Source of the DNA: Rhodovulum visakhapatnamense
GTDB taxonomy: Bacteria; Pseudomonadota; Alphaproteobacteria; Rhodobacterales; Rhodobacteraceae
Assembly (NCBI RefSeq): GCF_004365965.1
Contig: NZ_SOEB01000019.1
Location: forward strand, 1-64,000
Length of the DNA: 64,000 nt
Direction: 5' to 3'
The notes below the pieces were generated by a model, which was given only the letters and a program-made list of their open reading frames with translations, was not told the origin of the DNA and made no database searches. Both the position numbers and the translations under genes were made by a program. Below are positions 25,587 through 33,147 of the stretch, piece by piece; positions within the stretch are counted from its first letter, which is position 1, and each line of letters begins with the position of its first letter.

Positions 25587-26228
25587 TCAGGCGACGGCGA
25601 GTTCCCGTTGCACCGGGGTCGGCGCCGAGAACGAGGCGCGGAACCAGTCCAGCGAGGTCTCGCGCCCGATGCCGAGGCGCGCCAGGGTGCGGGGCCAGGC
25701 GGCCTCCTGCATTTCCCACAGGCCCACGCCGATGCGGTCGCGCCCCTGGCCCGAAGTGCCGATCACGTTGGGTTCGACGCCCATCAGCCGGTAGATCCGT
25801 TCCATCCGCGGGTCGAAGACAGCGACGAAATGCTCGACCGCGAACTGGGCCATCACCTCGCCCGCGCCCAGCACCAGCCCGGCCGAAACCTCGCGGTCGG
25901 CATCGGGGGCCAGACAGAAGCGCGTGCATTCCCAGATCAGCGGGCTTTCGATGCGCGCGCCGCCGGTCGCATGCAGGAAGTGTTCGTTCACCATCGTCCG
26001 CCCGGTCGTGGGAAGGAACCGCATCGATCCGCCATGGCGTCCGTCGGGTTGCTCCCAGATCACGTAAAGCGGGTTCAGAGCGTCATACTGGTCGCGCTCT
26101 TCGCCCCTGTCATTGACGCTGACAGCCCAGCCGAGACGGTCGTGGAACTGAAGCGCGCGGTCCCTGAACATGGTGTCGCGCAGAAGCGGGAACTTGTGAA
26201 GGTCGACACCGTAGATGTAACGCAGCAT
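25587..26228 (-). CDS. luxI: Acyl-homoserine-lactone synthase (LuxI family)
   Basis: 213 residues. It joins S-adenosylmethionine and an acyl-ACP or acyl-CoA to make the quorum-sensing signal. All the usual LuxI residues are present: R24, F28, W34, D46, D49, R70, E100 and R103. The start MLRYIYGVDL follows GAGGG. It lies downstream of luxR on the same strand, with a dyad operator candidate 48 bases before the start codon. Acyl-chain length cannot be read from sequence. Confidence 0.93.
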   Translation of the reverse strand: MLRYIYGVDLHKFPLLRDTMFRDRALQFHDRLGWAVSVNDRGEERDQYDALNPLYVIWEQPDGRHGGSMRFLPTTGRTMVNEHFLHATGGARIESPLIWECTRFCLAPDADREVSAGLVLGAGEVMAQFAVEHFVAVFDPRMERIYRLMGVEPNVIGTSGQGRDRIGVGLWEMQEAAWPRTLARLGIGRETSLDWFRASFSAPTPVQRELAVA

Positions 26229-26275
26229 GTTTGGTAGCCCTCTGCCGATCACTTGATGGGCTCAGGCTACGGAGA

Positions 26276-26302
26276 GCTTGGTTACCAGCGCGCTAACCAA
26301 GC
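26276..26302 (-). promoter_or_regulatory. lux-box-like dyad upstream of luxI
   Basis: GCTTGGTTA (26276-26284) and TAACCAAGC (26294-26302) form a perfect nine-base inverted repeat with a nine-base spacer, 48 bases before the luxI ATG. Its core GTTA-N9-TAAC recurs upstream of the luxR unit at 27296-27312. A LuxR-type dimer binding site is the natural reading. Confidence 0.65.
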
Positions 26303-26355
26303 GCCCTCTAACGCCACGTCATGGGGATATTTCTTTTCCTAACAGATAGTTAAGC

Positions 26356-27084
26356 CTAGACTACGATCAGGCCGGCACTCAGCGCGCGGGCCACCGCATG
26401 GGTCGTGTTCAGGGCTCCGAGCTTGTGGCGGGCGGTCTCGACATAGACCCGCAGCGTGTGTTCGGAGATCGACAGTTCCTGCGCGGCCTGGGCCCGGCTC
26501 ATGCCCTTGGCCAGAAGGGTCATGGCGCTGAGTTCGCGCGGGGACAGGGCAGCCCGCGGGGCAGGATCGGCCGCTTGTTCTAATTCCAGCGCCTTCTTGT
26601 TGAAGTCATGGGCGATCAGGATCAGGTCGCGAAGATTGAGTTGCTTGAACATGTCCCAGGATACATCTGAACAACTGTCGTTCACGGTGAAGAGCGCGAA
26701 CTGCCCCTTGGGTCCATGCAACGGGATCGACACTCCCTGATTGCCAAGTCCGTGGGCGATGGCGTCTTCGAGGAAGGCTCGTGAGGCTTTGGTGGACCAG
26801 TCGAGCTCTTTCCAGTCGACCGGATGGAAGCGGCTGTAGCAGCCGAAGATCACCGGATCGATCATCAGGTAGTCGCGGTCGAGATAGCGGTCGACCCATT
26901 CGGTCGAGTAGGTGCCGGCGCCGTAGCGTTCGCCGACGCTGTTTACCCAGTGGTAGACGACGTGGAAGACGCCGTAGCGGTCGCGCAGGTCTTCGGTGGC
27001 ACGATACAGGTCCTCAAGCGTCGTTGCCCGTTGCAGCCGGTCGAGGAACGATTCTAAGCCGCCTTGCATCACATGAATCTGCAT
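26356..27084 (-). CDS. luxR: LuxR-family autoinducer-binding transcriptional regulator
   Basis: 242 residues. The autoinducer-binding domain (about 15-165) keeps W63, Y67, D76-P77 and W91 at the spacing of LuxR/TraR. The C-terminal HTH (about 178-238) reads SRAQAAQELSISEHTLRVYVETARHKL. It should bind the signal made by the downstream luxI and control its promoter. Its start lies inside a short upstream ORF (27014-27274), suggesting translational coupling. Confidence 0.93.
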   Translation of the reverse strand: MQIHVMQGGLESFLDRLQRATTLEDLYRATEDLRDRYGVFHVVYHWVNSVGERYGAGTYSTEWVDRYLDRDYLMIDPVIFGCYSRFHPVDWKELDWSTKASRAFLEDAIAHGLGNQGVSIPLHGPKGQFALFTVNDSCSDVSWDMFKQLNLRDLILIAHDFNKKALELEQAADPAPRAALSPRELSAMTLLAKGMSRAQAAQELSISEHTLRVYVETARHKLGALNTTHAVARALSAGLIVV

Positions 27085-27274
27085 CGCCCCACGTCGTCAC
27101 AGACGACGCTCTTTCCCCAACCTGAGCCCGCGCACGGCCTGCCTCGAGGGACGAGATCTCGACAGCTGCCAGAGCCTGGCAGGTGAGGAGCTCCTCGGAC
27201 AGAGCGGTCAACCCATTCTTTCTCGCATAGTTCTTGAGGTCGCCAAGAATGTCGATCAGCCACTCGTGCTTCAT
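27014..27274 (-). CDS. Short ORF overlapping the start of luxR
   Basis: 86 residues with a coherent first half, MKHEWLIDILGDLKNYARKN then GLTALSEELLTCQALAAVEI, that looks like a small helical protein. The tail after about residue 50 is low in complexity, and the last 71 bases overlap luxR in another frame. GGGAC precedes its ATG. I think I recall similar short ORFs before luxR in Rhodobacterales, but could not check. It may be a real small protein or a translated leader for luxR. Confidence 0.5.
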   Translation of the reverse strand: MKHEWLIDILGDLKNYARKNGLTALSEELLTCQALAAVEISSLEAGRARAQVGERASSVTTWGDADSCDARRLRIVPRPAATGNDA

Positions 27275-27295
27275 GATCGTTGTCCCGTCCTAGTG

Positions 27296-27312
27296 GTTAA
27301 TGAAACGTTAAC
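27296..27312 (-). promoter_or_regulatory. Second GTTA-N9-TAAC dyad, upstream of the luxR unit
   Basis: GTTA (27296-27299) and TAAC (27309-27312) flank nine bases (also GTTAA-N7-TTAAC), 22 bases before the start of the short ORF. The core matches the site before luxI in sequence and spacing, as expected for autoregulation by LuxR. Confidence 0.5.
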
Positions 27313-27356
27313 ATAAGTCTAGCACAGGACAAAAAACGCCGAAATTCGCGAATTCT

Positions 27357-27472
27357 CCCTCCCCAGAAATGGGGAGGGGGCGAAAATGCAAGCTCTTGAT
27401 TTCCAGTCGGAGGAGAAGCGATTCGCATCCAGACGGCGGATTCGCGAAGGACACACGCTATGCGTGTGTCCT
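27357..27472. terminator. Two hairpins between ccr and the luxR unit
   Basis: The 225 bases 27275-27499 hold no gene. CCCTCCCC (27357-27364) pairs with GGGGAGGG (27371-27378). AGGACACACGC (27448-27458) pairs with GCGTGTGTCCT (27462-27472) around a three-base loop. Reading leftwards, the second is the first structure met after ccr; the other is followed, after a further palindrome AATTCGCGAATT (27343-27354), by a run of six Ts. They probably separate ccr from the quorum-sensing unit. Confidence 0.5.
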
Positions 27473-27499
27473 CCAATAAACCACACCCTTAGGGTAGAA

Positions 27500-28792
27500 T
27501 CAAGCGGCGGGACCCGCGTCCAGAACGTCGGCGAAAGTCCGCAGACCGGTGCGGGGGGCCTGCACCAGAACCGCCATGTTGCCCGGCTTGTGCTCGTTAC
27601 GGAGCATCTTCAGATGCGCCTGCGGGATCTCGTTCCAAGGGAAGACCTCGGACATGCAGGGGTCGATCCGGCGCTGCACCATCAGCCGGTTCGCCGCGGC
27701 CGCCTGCTTGAGATGGGCGAAGTGGCTGCCCTGGATGCGCTTCTGGTGCATCCAGACATAGCGGGCATCCATGGTCAGGTTGAAGCCGCTGGTGCCCGCG
27801 CAGATCACCACCATGCCGCCGCGCTTGACCACGAAGGTCGAGACCGGGAAGGTCGCCTCGCCGGGATGCTCGAACACCATGTCGACATTGACGCCCTTGC
27901 CGGTGATGTCCCAGATCGCCTTGCCGAACTTGCGGACCTCGCCGAACCACTCCTTGTATTCGGGCGTGTTGACCTTGGGCAGCTGGCCCCAGCACTTGAA
28001 GTCCTTGCGGTTGATCACGCCCTTGGCACCCAGATCCATGACGAAGTCGCGCTTGGACTCCTCCGAGATCACGCCGATGGCATTGGCGCCCGCGGTGTTG
28101 ATCAGCTGGATCGCGAAGGACCCGAGCCCCCCCGAGGCGCCCCAGACCAGCACGTTCTGGCCGGGTTTCAGTTCATGCGGATGGTGACCGAACAGCATCC
28201 GGTAGGCGGTCGCCAGGGTCAGCGTGTAACAGGCCGACTCCTCCCAGGTCAGGTGCCGCGGCCGTTCCAGCAATTGCTGCGCCTGCACACGGGTGAACTG
28301 GGCAAAGGACCCGTCCGGGGTCTCGTAGCCCCAGATCCGCTGGCTGGGCGAGAACATCGGATCGCCGCCATTGCATTCCTCGTCGTCGCCGTCGTCCTGG
28401 TTGCAGTGGATCACGACCTCGTCGCCCACTTTCCAGGTCTTCACCGCCGAGCCGACCGCCCAGACGATGCCCGAGGCGTCCGAACCCGCGATGTGATAGG
28501 GCGCCTTGTGGCCATCGAAGGGCGAGACGGGGATGCCGAGGCCCGCCCAGATGCCGTTGTAGTTGACGCCCGCCGCCATCACCAGGACCAGCACCTCGTG
28601 GCTGTCGATGGCGGGCGTTTCGACCACCTCGACCTGGAACGACTTGTCGGGCTCGCCATGGCGGTCGCGCCGGATCGCCCAAGCGTACATCTTCGGCGGA
28701 ACGTAGCCCAGCGGGGGCATCTCGCCGATTTCGTAAAGTTCCTTCTCGGGCGCCTCATAGGGCGCGATCCCGGGATTCTGATCAAGGGCCAT
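27500..28792 (-). CDS. ccr: Crotonyl-CoA carboxylase/reductase
   Basis: 430 residues, the expected length. A medium-chain-reductase fold enzyme that reduces crotonyl-CoA with NADPH and fixes CO2 to give (2S)-ethylmalonyl-CoA, the key step of the ethylmalonyl-CoA pathway. Typical stretches are GIWAGLGIPVSPF, CNQDDGDDEECNGGDPMFSP and the nucleotide loop VLVWGASGGLGSFAIQL. The ATG at 28792 follows GAGGAGG; a TTG-started extension to 28885 is not supported. ecm lies 690 bases away on the opposite strand. Confidence 0.97.
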   Translation of the reverse strand: MALDQNPGIAPYEAPEKELYEIGEMPPLGYVPPKMYAWAIRRDRHGEPDKSFQVEVVETPAIDSHEVLVLVMAAGVNYNGIWAGLGIPVSPFDGHKAPYHIAGSDASGIVWAVGSAVKTWKVGDEVVIHCNQDDGDDEECNGGDPMFSPSQRIWGYETPDGSFAQFTRVQAQQLLERPRHLTWEESACYTLTLATAYRMLFGHHPHELKPGQNVLVWGASGGLGSFAIQLINTAGANAIGVISEESKRDFVMDLGAKGVINRKDFKCWGQLPKVNTPEYKEWFGEVRKFGKAIWDITGKGVNVDMVFEHPGEATFPVSTFVVKRGGMVVICAGTSGFNLTMDARYVWMHQKRIQGSHFAHLKQAAAANRLMVQRRIDPCMSEVFPWNEIPQAHLKMLRNEHKPGNMAVLVQAPRTGLRTFADVLDAGPAA

Positions 28793-28923
28793 GGCTGCCT
28801 CCTCAAGAAATGCTGCGCCGCAGAGTCGCGCTATTCCCGAGGAAATACGGTCCGCCGCGAAACATTGCAACCCGAGGTGAGCCAATCTTGAAACTTTATG
28901 TCCAAGAGAAAGGGGGCGGCGGC

Positions 28924-29256
28924 CTAGTTGTAGGTGAAGGTGCCGATCTCGCAGACATTCACGCGCGGTTCGACCAGTTCGTCGCCATCCTCAAAGACGG
29001 CGCGGAAGTCGAACAGGCAATAGCCGGACCCGTCATGGAAATTGATCATCACCGACTGGCCCGAATAGAGGATATCCGGCCCAAGGATATCCTCTTCCCA
29101 GCTACTGGCGCCCGTGTTCGATCCGTAGAATTCCACCAGCGCGAAGCCGGTGTTGTTGACGATCCTGACGTGGCGGTCGAGCGCGAAGGCGGGACTCGCG
29201 ACAGATGCGGCGACGGCCACGGCAAGCACAGGAGAGAAAGGGCTGCGAACTGACAT
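28924..29256 (-). CDS. Small secreted protein of unknown function
   Basis: 110 residues. A signal peptide (1-25, ending PAFA) precedes a compact domain starting LDRHVRIVNNTGFALVEFYG. Two cysteines (in GYCLFDF and VNVCEIG) could form a disulfide. I recall this as a conserved uncharacterised family in Rhodobacterales. Lies between ccr and ecm, facing ccr; no link to the pathway is evident. Confidence 0.75.
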   Translation of the reverse strand: MSVRSPFSPVLAVAVAASVASPAFALDRHVRIVNNTGFALVEFYGSNTGASSWEEDILGPDILYSGQSVMINFHDGSGYCLFDFRAVFEDGDELVEPRVNVCEIGTFTYN

Positions 29257-29392
29257 TGGCGCCTCCGCAAGGATACAGGATCACGCCGCATACCATCGCA
29301 ACGTGTGCCACACCGTCGCCGCGATTCTGGGCCATTGAAGGGAGAAAACGGGGCAAAAGCCGCGATTGACGTCGATGCCGCGCCGCGGCGAA

Positions 29393-29422
29393 TTGACAGC
29401 GACAGATTCTTTCTTCTATCTG
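29393..29422 (+). promoter_or_regulatory. Promoter of ecm
   Basis: TTGACA at 29393-29398 and TATCTG at 29417-29422 (or CTATCT one base earlier) are 17-18 bases apart and 60 bases before the ecm ATG. AACATTGTTAC at 29435-29445 follows; a near copy (AACATTGCAAC, 28861-28871) lies upstream of ccr. Confidence 0.55.
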
Positions 29423-29482
29423 CATTTGTATCGCAACATTGTTACGGTCACGGCAGTCAGTCACCAGCCCAGGGAGGTCCGT

Positions 29483-31462
29483 ATGCCCAACGACACTCAA
29501 ACTCCGGTCCGCGATCGGCCCTGGCTCTTCCGCACCTATGCGGGCCATTCGACCGCCGCGGCCTCGAACGCGCTTTACCGCGCCAACCTCGCCAAGGGAC
29601 AGACCGGGCTGTCCGTGGCCTTCGACCTGCCGACCCAGACCGGCTATGACAGCGATCACGAACTGGCGCGCGGCGAGGTCGGCAAGGTCGGCGTGCCGAT
29701 CGACCATCTGGGCGACATGCGGACGCTGTTCGACCGCATCCCGCTGGAACAGATGAACACCTCGATGACCATCAACGCGCCCGCGCCCTGGCTGCTGGCG
29801 CTTTATATCGCCGTGGCCGAGGAACAGGGCGCCGATGTGTCCAAGCTGCAGGGCACGGTGCAGAACGACCTGATCAAGGAATATCTGAGCCGCGGCACCT
29901 ATATCTGCCCGCCGAAGCCCAGCCTTCGGATGATCACCGATGTCGCGGCCTATACGCTTGAGCATCTGCCGAAATGGAACCCGATGAACGTCTGTTCCTA
30001 CCATCTGCAGGAAGCGGGCGCGACGCCGGAACAGGAGCTGTCCTATGCGCTGGCGACCGCGACCGCGGTGCTCGACGATCTGCGCGGGAAGGTGGCGCCC
30101 GAGGACTTCCCGGGCATGGTCGGACGGATCTCGTTCTTCGTGAATGCGGGCATCCGCTTCGTCACCGAGATGTGCAAGATGCGCGCCTTCGTCGAGCTCT
30201 GGGACGAGATCTGCCAGGACCGATACGGCGTCGAGGACCCCAAGCACCGGCGCTTCCGCTACGGGGTGCAGGTCAACAGCCTCGGCCTGACCGAGCAGCA
30301 GCCCGAAAACAACGTCTACCGCATCCTGATCGAGATGCTGGCGGTGACGCTGTCGAAGACCGCCCGCGCCCGCGCCGTGCAGCTTCCGGCCTGGAACGAG
30401 GCGCTGGGTCTGCCGCGCCCCTTCGACCAGCAATGGTCGATCCGGATGCAACAGATCCTGGCCTACGAGACGGACCTTCTGGAATACGAGGACCTCTTCG
30501 AGGGCAACCCCGCCGTCACCGCGAAAGTGGAAGAGCTGAAGCGGAATGCCCGGGCGGAACTGGCGCAGATCGACGCGATGGGCGGCGCGGTCGCCGCGAT
30601 CGAGCACATGAAATCGCGGCTCGTCGAAAGCAATTCCGACCGCATCGGCCGGGTCGAGACCGGCGCAACGGTGGTGGTCGGCGTGAACCGCTGGACCGAG
30701 GGCGAGCCTTCGCCTCTGACCTCGGGCGAGGATGCGATCATGGTGGTCGATCCCAGCGTCGAGGCCGACCAGATCGCCCGGCTGGCCGCCTGGCGCGACA
30801 GCCGCGACAGCGCGGCGGTCGAGGCAGCGCTGGCCGCGCTCCGCGAGGCGGCTGCGACGGGCCGGAACATCATGCCGCCGTCGATTGCCGCAGCCAGGGC
30901 GGGGGCCACGACCGGCGAATGGGGCGACGTGATGCGCGCGGTCTTCGGCCAGTATCGCGGCCCCACGGGCGTCTCGAAAAGCCCCTCGAACCGCACCGAG
31001 GGGCTCGACGAGATCCGGGCCGAGGTCGATGCGCTGGCCGGACGGCTCGGGCGGCGGCCGAAGTTTCTGGTCGGCAAGCCCGGTCTCGACGGCCATTCGA
31101 ACGGCGCCGAACAGATCGCGGCGCGCGCCCGCGATTGCGGCATGGACATCTCTTACGAGGGCATCCGGCTCACGCCTTCGGAAATCGTGGAAGCGGCCAA
31201 GGCCGAGCGGGTCGACATCGTCGGGCTCTCGATCCTGTCGGGCAGCCATATTCCGCTGATGGAAAGCCTGATGCGGCTGATGAAAGAGCACGATCTGACC
31301 CATATTCCGGTGGTGGTGGGCGGCATCATCCCCGAGGAGGACGCAAGGCGACTGCGCGCGATGGGCGTGGCCAAGGTCTACACGCCGAAGGATTTCGAAC
31401 TGAACCGGATCATGTTCGACGTGGTCGGGCTGATCTCGCCCGAACGGGTGGCGGCCGAATAG
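29483..31462 (+). CDS. ecm: Ethylmalonyl-CoA mutase, coenzyme B12-dependent
   Basis: 659 residues. The N-terminal (beta/alpha)8 mutase domain opens WLFRTYAGHSTAAASNALYR and has AFDLPTQTGYDSDH. The C-terminal B12 domain carries the D-x-H-x-x-G signature in GLDGHSNGAEQ. It converts (2R)-ethylmalonyl-CoA to methylsuccinyl-CoA. The length and single-chain form fit Ecm, though methylmalonyl-CoA mutases are close relatives. The ATG at 29483 follows GGGAGG. Divergent from ccr. Confidence 0.94.
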   Translation: MPNDTQTPVRDRPWLFRTYAGHSTAAASNALYRANLAKGQTGLSVAFDLPTQTGYDSDHELARGEVGKVGVPIDHLGDMRTLFDRIPLEQMNTSMTINAPAPWLLALYIAVAEEQGADVSKLQGTVQNDLIKEYLSRGTYICPPKPSLRMITDVAAYTLEHLPKWNPMNVCSYHLQEAGATPEQELSYALATATAVLDDLRGKVAPEDFPGMVGRISFFVNAGIRFVTEMCKMRAFVELWDEICQDRYGVEDPKHRRFRYGVQVNSLGLTEQQPENNVYRILIEMLAVTLSKTARARAVQLPAWNEALGLPRPFDQQWSIRMQQILAYETDLLEYEDLFEGNPAVTAKVEELKRNARAELAQIDAMGGAVAAIEHMKSRLVESNSDRIGRVETGATVVVGVNRWTEGEPSPLTSGEDAIMVVDPSVEADQIARLAAWRDSRDSAAVEAALAALREAAATGRNIMPPSIAAARAGATTGEWGDVMRAVFGQYRGPTGVSKSPSNRTEGLDEIRAEVDALAGRLGRRPKFLVGKPGLDGHSNGAEQIAARARDCGMDISYEGIRLTPSEIVEAAKAERVDIVGLSILSGSHIPLMESLMRLMKEHDLTHIPVVVGGIIPEEDARRLRAMGVAKVYTPKDFELNRIMFDVVGLISPERVAAE

Positions 31463-31504
31463 CCAGCGGCTATAACGGGGGTCTCAGCGGTTGAGGAGAC
31501 CCCC

Positions 31505-32209
31505 ATGAGCCTTCATATCGGCGCGCAACCCGGCGAGATCGCCGAGACTGTCCTGCTGCCCGGCGACCCGCTGCGGGCGGAATGGGCGGCCAAGACATTT
31601 CTGGACGATCCGGTCTGCATCAACCGGGTGCGCGGCATGCTGGGCTTTACCGGGTTCTGGCGCGGCCACCGGGTCACGATCCATGGCAGCGGCATGGGGA
31701 TGCCCTCGCTGTCGATCTATGCCAACGAGCTGATCCGCGAGCATGGCGCAAAGACGCTGATCCGGATCGGATCGGCCGGCGCGATGCAGGAGCAGGTCGC
31801 GCTGCGCGACATCGTGCTGGCGATGACCAGCTCGACCCTCTCGACGCCCTCGCGCGGCACTTTCCGCGAGCTGAATTTCGCCCCTTGCGCCGATTTCGGG
31901 CTGCTGGCGGCGGCGCACGGGGCGGCGCTGGCCAAGGGCGCCCGGACCCATGTCGGCGGCATCTATTCGGCCGATGTCTTCTATGACGAGCGTCCCGACC
32001 TGAACGCCGAGCTGACCCGGCACGGCGTTCTGGCGGTCGAGATGGAAGCGGCCGAGCTGTACATCCTGGCCGCACGGCACGGGGCGCGGGCGCTGGCGGT
32101 GTTGACGGTGTCGGACCATCTGCTGACCGGGGCGGCGCTTTCGCCCGAGGAACGCCAGACAGGGTTCGCCGAGATGGTCGAGATCGCGCTGGAGGCCGCG
32201 TTTTCCTGA
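31505..32209 (+). CDS. deoD: Purine-nucleoside phosphorylase
   Basis: 234 residues, hexameric NP-I family. [21 protein letters not shown] is the phosphate-binding start, and [20 protein letters not shown] holds the ribose-contacting EMEAAE motif. It phosphorolyses purine (deoxy)nucleosides to base and (deoxy)ribose-1-phosphate, fitting nucleosides delivered by an importer such as that at 16.9-21.5 kb. GAGGAG precedes the ATG. Confidence 0.93.
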   Translation: MSLHIGAQPGEIAETVLLPGDPLRAEWAAKTFLDDPVCINRVRGMLGFTGFWRGHRVTIHGSGMGMPSLSIYANELIREHGAKTLIRIGSAGAMQEQVALRDIVLAMTSSTLSTPSRGTFRELNFAPCADFGLLAAAHGAALAKGARTHVGGIYSADVFYDERPDLNAELTRHGVLAVEMEAAELYILAARHGARALAVLTVSDHLLTGAALSPEERQTGFAEMVEIALEAAFS

Positions 32210-32243
32210 CCCGGAGTCGGGGCAACCGGCGGGCGTTGCGGCT

Positions 32244-32271
32244 TGGGTATTTGGGCCAAGAAGAAGATCAG
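32244..32271 (+). repeat. Intergenic GGGTATTT...CCAAGAAGAA element, copy 2
   Basis: Starts TGGGTATTTGGGCCAAGAAG, 35 bases after the deoD stop, and runs into the stop codon of the convergent DUF1989 gene. Nearly identical to copy 1 at 14431-14457 and oriented like the gene before it. Confidence 0.55.
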
Positions 32272-33137
32272 AGCCCATGCGAGCGGTCGTAGGGCGCAGG
32301 CGTGGGCGGGGTCCAGCCGCCGAGCGCGCCCCCATCAAGCACAGCCGCGGCCGGGGCGAAGATCTCGGCGCCCAGCGGATGGCAGCGCGCTTGGTCCGTC
32401 GAGTTGCCGGTGCAATCGCCCCAGGGACAGGCGCTGAGCGCACAAAGCAGGTCGATCTCGGCGAAGAGGTCGAGATGGTCGCCCGGGCGGACCGGGCTGG
32501 CCTTGGTGAAATAGCGGTGGGTGTCGCGGGTGAAGCCCGTGCACATGAAGACGTTCAGCACGTCATGGACAAGGGGTTCGGCCGCGGCCGGGGCGAGGCC
32601 GGTTTCGGCGACGAGCGCCCGGATCAGGTTCGAATGGCAGCAACGGTGGAAGGGGGCGCCGCCAAGCCGGGCATTGGTATAGGGATCGCAGCGGGTGCCG
32701 ATCACGTCATGGACCCCCGCGCCATCTGCGTCAAAACCGTACCAGCCGAGGCTGTCGGCGATGACGGTCGCCATCGGGCGCAGATGCGGGAAGCTCGACC
32801 AGAGCCGGTCCCCGGTGCCGACATGCGTGCCGTGCAGCGCGCGCGTCTTGCCGGAATAGAACCGCTCGGACAGGTCATGGGCGTTCCAGAGGTTCAGATC
32901 GCCGACCTGAGGCCCCTCGATGCAGGAAATCCGCAGCACATGGCCTGCCGGAACGCGGAAGGCCCGGGCGTCGCGGGCGGGGATCTCGAGCCGTTCGACC
33001 GGAGTCATGCCGGCCCTTAGCGCCGCATATAGCGCCATGGGCGGCGCGGGCAGGCTTTCGGGCGGGTAACAGACGACAGGGGCGGCGGACCGGCGCTCGG
33101 CGGCATCGGCGGGCTCGGGAAGAGGATCGGTCGGCAT
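32268..33137 (-). CDS. DUF1989 (urea carboxylase-associated) family protein
   Basis: 289 residues. The domain, from about 50, has ISCIEGPQVGDLNLWNA, the conserved HRCCHSN and CPWGDCTGNS with candidate metal-binding Cys and His. Relatives next to urea or guanidine carboxylases are subunits of carboxyguanidine deiminase; lone copies like this one are uncharacterised. It starts at ATG 33137 behind AAGGAG, ten bases after the permease gene, so the two form one unit. No carboxylase gene is in the window. Confidence 0.8.
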   Translation of the reverse strand: MPTDPLPEPADAAERRSAAPVVCYPPESLPAPPMALYAALRAGMTPVERLEIPARDARAFRVPAGHVLRISCIEGPQVGDLNLWNAHDLSERFYSGKTRALHGTHVGTGDRLWSSFPHLRPMATVIADSLGWYGFDADGAGVHDVIGTRCDPYTNARLGGAPFHRCCHSNLIRALVAETGLAPAAAEPLVHDVLNVFMCTGFTRDTHRYFTKASPVRPGDHLDLFAEIDLLCALSACPWGDCTGNSTDQARCHPLGAEIFAPAAAVLDGGALGGWTPPTPAPYDRSHGL

Positions 33138-33147
33138 CGGGGGCTCC

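Noticed and set aside
26340-26352. TAAC-N5-GTTA near the end of luxR as a third LuxR site
   Set aside because: Half-sites face the opposite way and the spacing differs from the two GTTA-N9-TAAC dyads.
27386-28891. Plus-strand open frame of 501 codons over ccr
   Set aside because: Antisense to ccr, whose full family sequence is unmistakable.
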